Origin: Paralvinella palmiformis
Taxonomy: Eukaryota > Annelida > Polychaeta > Terebellida > Alvinellidae
Direction: 5' to 3'
NCBI GenBank assembly: GCA_025642065.1
Contig: JAODUP010001283.1
Span: forward strand, 1 to 64,000
DNA: 64,000 nucleotides
Positions 60,444-64,000 of this stretch are shown here, one piece after another. Made by a program: the position numbers and the translations under genes. Position 1 is the stretch's first letter, and each line of letters begins with the position of its first letter. The notes below the pieces were generated by a model that was given only the letters and a program-made list of their open reading frames with translations, did no database searches and was not told where the DNA came from.

Positions 60444-62690
60444 ATATATTAAAGAGAGAAAGAGAGAGAAGCAACTTCGAGTCGGACTTGCAACGAAGAT
60501 CTCGGTACAAATGTTGTGTATTGCGTGAAATAAATATCCAGACATAACACTAGCATATAGTGAGCAATCCAGAATTAATTGTCATGGACTGATGAAGTTT
60601 ACACTGAGAAATTGGATGAGACTTAGCGGTTCAAAGTCTGTAAAAGCGTTTTATTGTAGCATCGATATTAAAGAGAGATATGATCCTGAAAGCTGAAATA
60701 AATTGAAAATGTCGTTATACCTTTGACCGAAGTTCCTATTTATTCAAATTTGGTGGTTGAAATAAGCATAGAATTAGGAGAAAATCATGGAATATGGTTG
60801 AACATCCCCTTTAACGATGGGGTTTATTTAGAATGCGTCTCAACGTATAATTGAAGCATTATGATTAAAATAGATTTGCCTGAGTTAATATCCTTTTGAT
60901 ACTGCCGATAAAAACGGCTTAGGTCAAATGGAGTACCGAGGAGAGTAATCGCTATTTATACAAAAGCTGGAACAAATTACCTTTACATATATGGCAAAGA
61001 CGATAGGAATTGAGAATGCGGTTAAGAGGAATACATAAAGCCCTGAATGTTATTTGTATAATTTTAGGCCAAATATACCATCTATTTTTAATATGTAAGG
61101 TTTGCTGACAGATTTGTAGAAAGGTTAATTTATTTAGTGACAACTTTAATGTCCTTTTGACATGAAATTACAAGAGGGAGGAGTATTTCTGTTTAGCTAA
61201 GTATAAAACAGAAACGTATCTGTGCGTATTTCAGTAATGTCATCTGTAATTTACTAACACATTTTGAAACGACGAAACGACGAATACATTTAGCAAGAGC
61301 TGTGGTAGTAGTAGAAATATTTGGTTTGGTGTGTATCAGAAACCCTTTCTTTGATAGCTGAGTTGATAGAAAGATCCAATTAGAAGCGATATTTTAGAGA
61401 AAGTACGGAACGTATTATAAAGACGATCGTAGAGGTGATTAATCGACGTATATCCTTGATTATAATAGAAAAATCATGTGACTCTTTTCTATAAGTCGCA
61501 CTTAAATAACTATGACATTAATGCTTTCTTTTCAGTCTAGTAATGAGGTATCCGTACGTTGGAACTAATCCGTAGCGTGGCGCTGTGATGCAACTAGATT
61601 ATTCATGCTAAGCTTGTCACTTGTTGACAATGATTTCTTTGGGACTATTTTGTGATATTTCCAAATTGCAATTTCTTAAAAGAAAGGATGATATCAAGAT
61701 ATAGCCAAGAAGTAACTAGTTTATCCTTTAAAAACGTACGAAACTAAAAGACGGGGCAAGAAGTAAATTTATTCTAGAATTATAATCAGCGCGTTAATAT
61801 TGAAGCAGTCCTCTGGGCATCCCCCAAGTGTTTATTTATTTTGATGTTAAATATTTCTGATTGATAATTAAAAGTACGTAACAGTTAATAAATACAAATC
61901 TTGAAATTAAATAACCGAAAGGTACCGAAATGTTTATATTCTGATTGTTGGTTAGTCCTTCTTTGCTGTGAGCTTTTAGCATTTCTACCTGTTTGTATTT
62001 ATTAATGATTGTTATTGGCATTACAATCCTTTATTTAAATAATTTGTTGATTGATCAGTTGAAATCGTCCAAAGCCAAAACAGAGGACTGGAAAACAATT
62101 TATCATAGAATTATTGTAAACACCTTATTTTTACCTAGTGTGAACTTCACTAGATCAGTAAGGTGATAAAGAAGAACACACTTTAATTATCTTGCTTTTA
62201 AATAATGGCGTTTCTTTCTATTCCAAATAATTAAGCGTTCATAAAACTCTACATTCTGATTATAAAATCTTTAATAATAGAAAACAAAGAAAAATATATT
62301 CTTTAATCGAGCTCTTGTTATGGGCTTCTAACACTCTGCTTACTGTAAATAGTTCAACCTATTTCTATTTCTAATAGTCTTACTTTTTGATCTTGTATAT
62401 AGAAACTCTAACCCTAAATCAATTTGTTCCTTATATGTACAGAAATGGTCATTTTTGTGCAAAATCTCTAAATTAACATAAATGGTAATGCATTGATACA
62501 CAGGTTCAATAACCCCTATAAATTATATCTATTTATGATTCAGATTTTTTGTATGAAAAAATATATGCAAAATTATCCATTATGTTAATTAGGTCACACG
62601 AAACATGTTGCATCAGCGTGTCATCCATAAAGATAAAACTAACTGTCCAATCATTCAATCTACTTGTTTCACACAAATTTGTGAGGATGA
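59490..62690. other. AT-rich intergenic stretch, nothing recognised
   Basis: Apart from the TA tract at 60389-60445 and short A runs near 59876 and 60000, no coding, RNA or repeat-family signal can be supported. Confidence 0.45.
60389..60445. repeat. (TA)n microsatellite
   Basis: Pure TA tract of about 50 bp followed by a short GA-rich patch. Confidence 0.93.
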
Positions 62691-62692
62691 TA

Positions 62693-63335
62693 TTAAAGGG
62701 ACAGTCCACCCTCAGAAAATATTTTTAAAATATGTATTACTTAGAACAGTAACCAAATTTTCACAATAATAATCACGAAATATACCTGCTATCATAGACA
62801 TAGGGAAATAATTCAAATAACTGGAGGGCCGCCATTACGGCTGAACCGGAAGCCACATTCGAAGGCGGGAAGGAGAAAACTGAAATGCTCTGACGTCACA
62901 TCGGCGCTCTCTAGACAGATGCGGATTATAATTTCTCTTGAGCGTTAATATTTGAGCCATTTTGAATCATCTTCCTCTTGTAAGGTTGCTTCTGGCTCAA
63001 ACACATATGGTTGTATGTCATTCATGACATAATTTTAACAAGATAATGCCGTTTAGTTCTGGAATAATTCTTTGCTCACACTTGTTTACATGCTTTTGTA
63101 TGGGTTCTACAGACTTCAGGTTAACCGGATATGCTGAAGTGACATCAGTATTCAGGAGCTTCCGGTCTCTGTCTAGCTTCAAAATAACGGCGCACACAGG
63201 CAATTAATCAGCACTTTAAACTGGATTATTTAATATGTGGGCTGTCGTTTACACATTTTGACATTATTTATGATATTTGTGAGTATAGCTGTATTAGTCC
63301 TGAAAATTTGAAATAAAAGTGGACTATCCTTTTAA
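62693..63335 (-). mobile_element. non-autonomous DNA transposon (TTAA-flanked), copy 2
   Basis: The + strand starts TTAAAGGGACAGTCCACCCT and ends AGTGGACTATCCTTTTAA, so the ends are inverted. The body is the reverse complement of 9629-10264, with shared phrases such as GGCCGCCATTACGGCTGAAC. A 61-codon minus-strand frame inside is not open in the other copy, so it is not taken as a gene. Confidence 0.85.
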
Positions 63336-63339
63336 GAAA

Positions 63340-64000
63340 ATTTATATTATTATTATTTTCTTCAAATATGAATAATTTGATGCATGATAGAAGTGAATCC
63401 GTCAATCATTGATAATTTTGTGTGTACTGCGTAAAATATAAAATGTATTCAAAATTAGTGAAATTAATTAGATACACTAGAATTAATGCTTCTTTTCAGA
63501 AGAAGGCAGTTGTTTTATCATATGTTATTTGATATAAATTAGTAAACAAAAAAATTGAACATTAATTTAGTATAGCCATTGAGTTTCTACTAATGAGGAT
63601 TATACAAATTTGCTTAAATACCAATTAACGTATTTGGAGAAAAGTGCCAGAATAGTTCAATAATACGAGAACAGCCGATAAGATTGACCCCAAAACATTA
63701 TTTTGATCAGTACAAAACCTGATGGAAATGAATCAACAATGAAACATGATTTAAAATGTAGACAAAGTTGAAGCAAATTAGCTTGAACATGTTAATTAGT
63801 ATTTGAATAACACTTGTTGGAAAACCACAAAATAATTAAATAATATGGGAACATTGAATCGAATCGACAGAAGCTATTTTGATAATCGTTACAAAAATCT
63901 GATACAGAATGGTAAACAATTAAACATGTCAGCTGCAACTGTTAATTATGTCTGTTTTACATATAAATTTACATGCAAATGAGATAACCACATTATATAT
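63340..64000. other. AT-rich end of window, nothing recognised
   Basis: Two stretches (about 63570-63690 and 63770-63930) share loosely similar wording (AATTAG...TTTGAATAACAC, AATAATATGGGAACA). They may be a diverged tandem repeat. No gene is seen. Confidence 0.4.

Overview
The window is a stretch of animal nuclear genome. It is AT-rich, its genes are split by short and long introns with GT-AG borders, and it is full of simple repeats, tRNA-derived SINEs and decayed non-LTR retrotransposons. The repeat mix (CR1/L2/Jockey-type LINEs, several SINE families, very long CA, TA and TCAC tracts) and the gene sequences suit a marine invertebrate, plausibly a mollusc. I cannot fix the species from sequence alone.

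Three host genes can be rebuilt exon by exon with intact frames. (1) A retinol dehydrogenase 13/14-like short-chain dehydrogenase runs on the + strand at 2795-15275 (7 coding exons, 335 residues). Its SDR catalytic serine is replaced by cysteine. (2) A complete tubulin-tyrosine ligase (TTL) runs on the - strand at 16865-21653 (8 coding exons, 380 residues). Its first intron must use a GC donor. These two genes converge tail to tail, with 1.6 kb between their stop codons. (3) A calmodulin-like four-EF-hand protein runs on the - strand at 35788-44476 (4 coding exons, 181 residues), with a roughly 45-residue N-terminal extension and a last coding segment of only 26 bases. Its third intron is about half a pure 386-bp TCAC tetranucleotide array.

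Between and inside these genes the DNA is a graveyard of mobile elements. 4.0-6.6 kb: a LINE in the dehydrogenase's first intron, followed by an inverted pair of SINEs. 9.6 and 62.7 kb: two inverted copies of a ~640-bp TTAA-flanked element with terminal inverted repeats. 22.4-22.8 kb: a broken hAT-like transposase. 23.4-24.4 kb: a tRNA-SINE and a microsatellite-seeding repeat. 26.1-30.4 kb: fragments of an unrecognised multi-gene mobile element of higher GC, cut by a SINE with a clear 16-bp target duplication and by an L2-like LINE. 30.6-32.6 kb: two more LINE pieces. 54.3-58.0 kb: a composite repeat whose blocks recur at 1.3-2.1 and 30.2-30.4 kb in different orders, plus a very recent 265-bp direct duplication.

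From about 45 kb to the right end I recognise no gene. That part holds simple repeats, SINE relics and AT-rich sequence. The strongest candidates for something undescribed are the 26-30 kb element, the Ser-to-Cys dehydrogenase, and the repeat array in the calmodulin-like gene that reads as a run of splice-donor-like hexamers.
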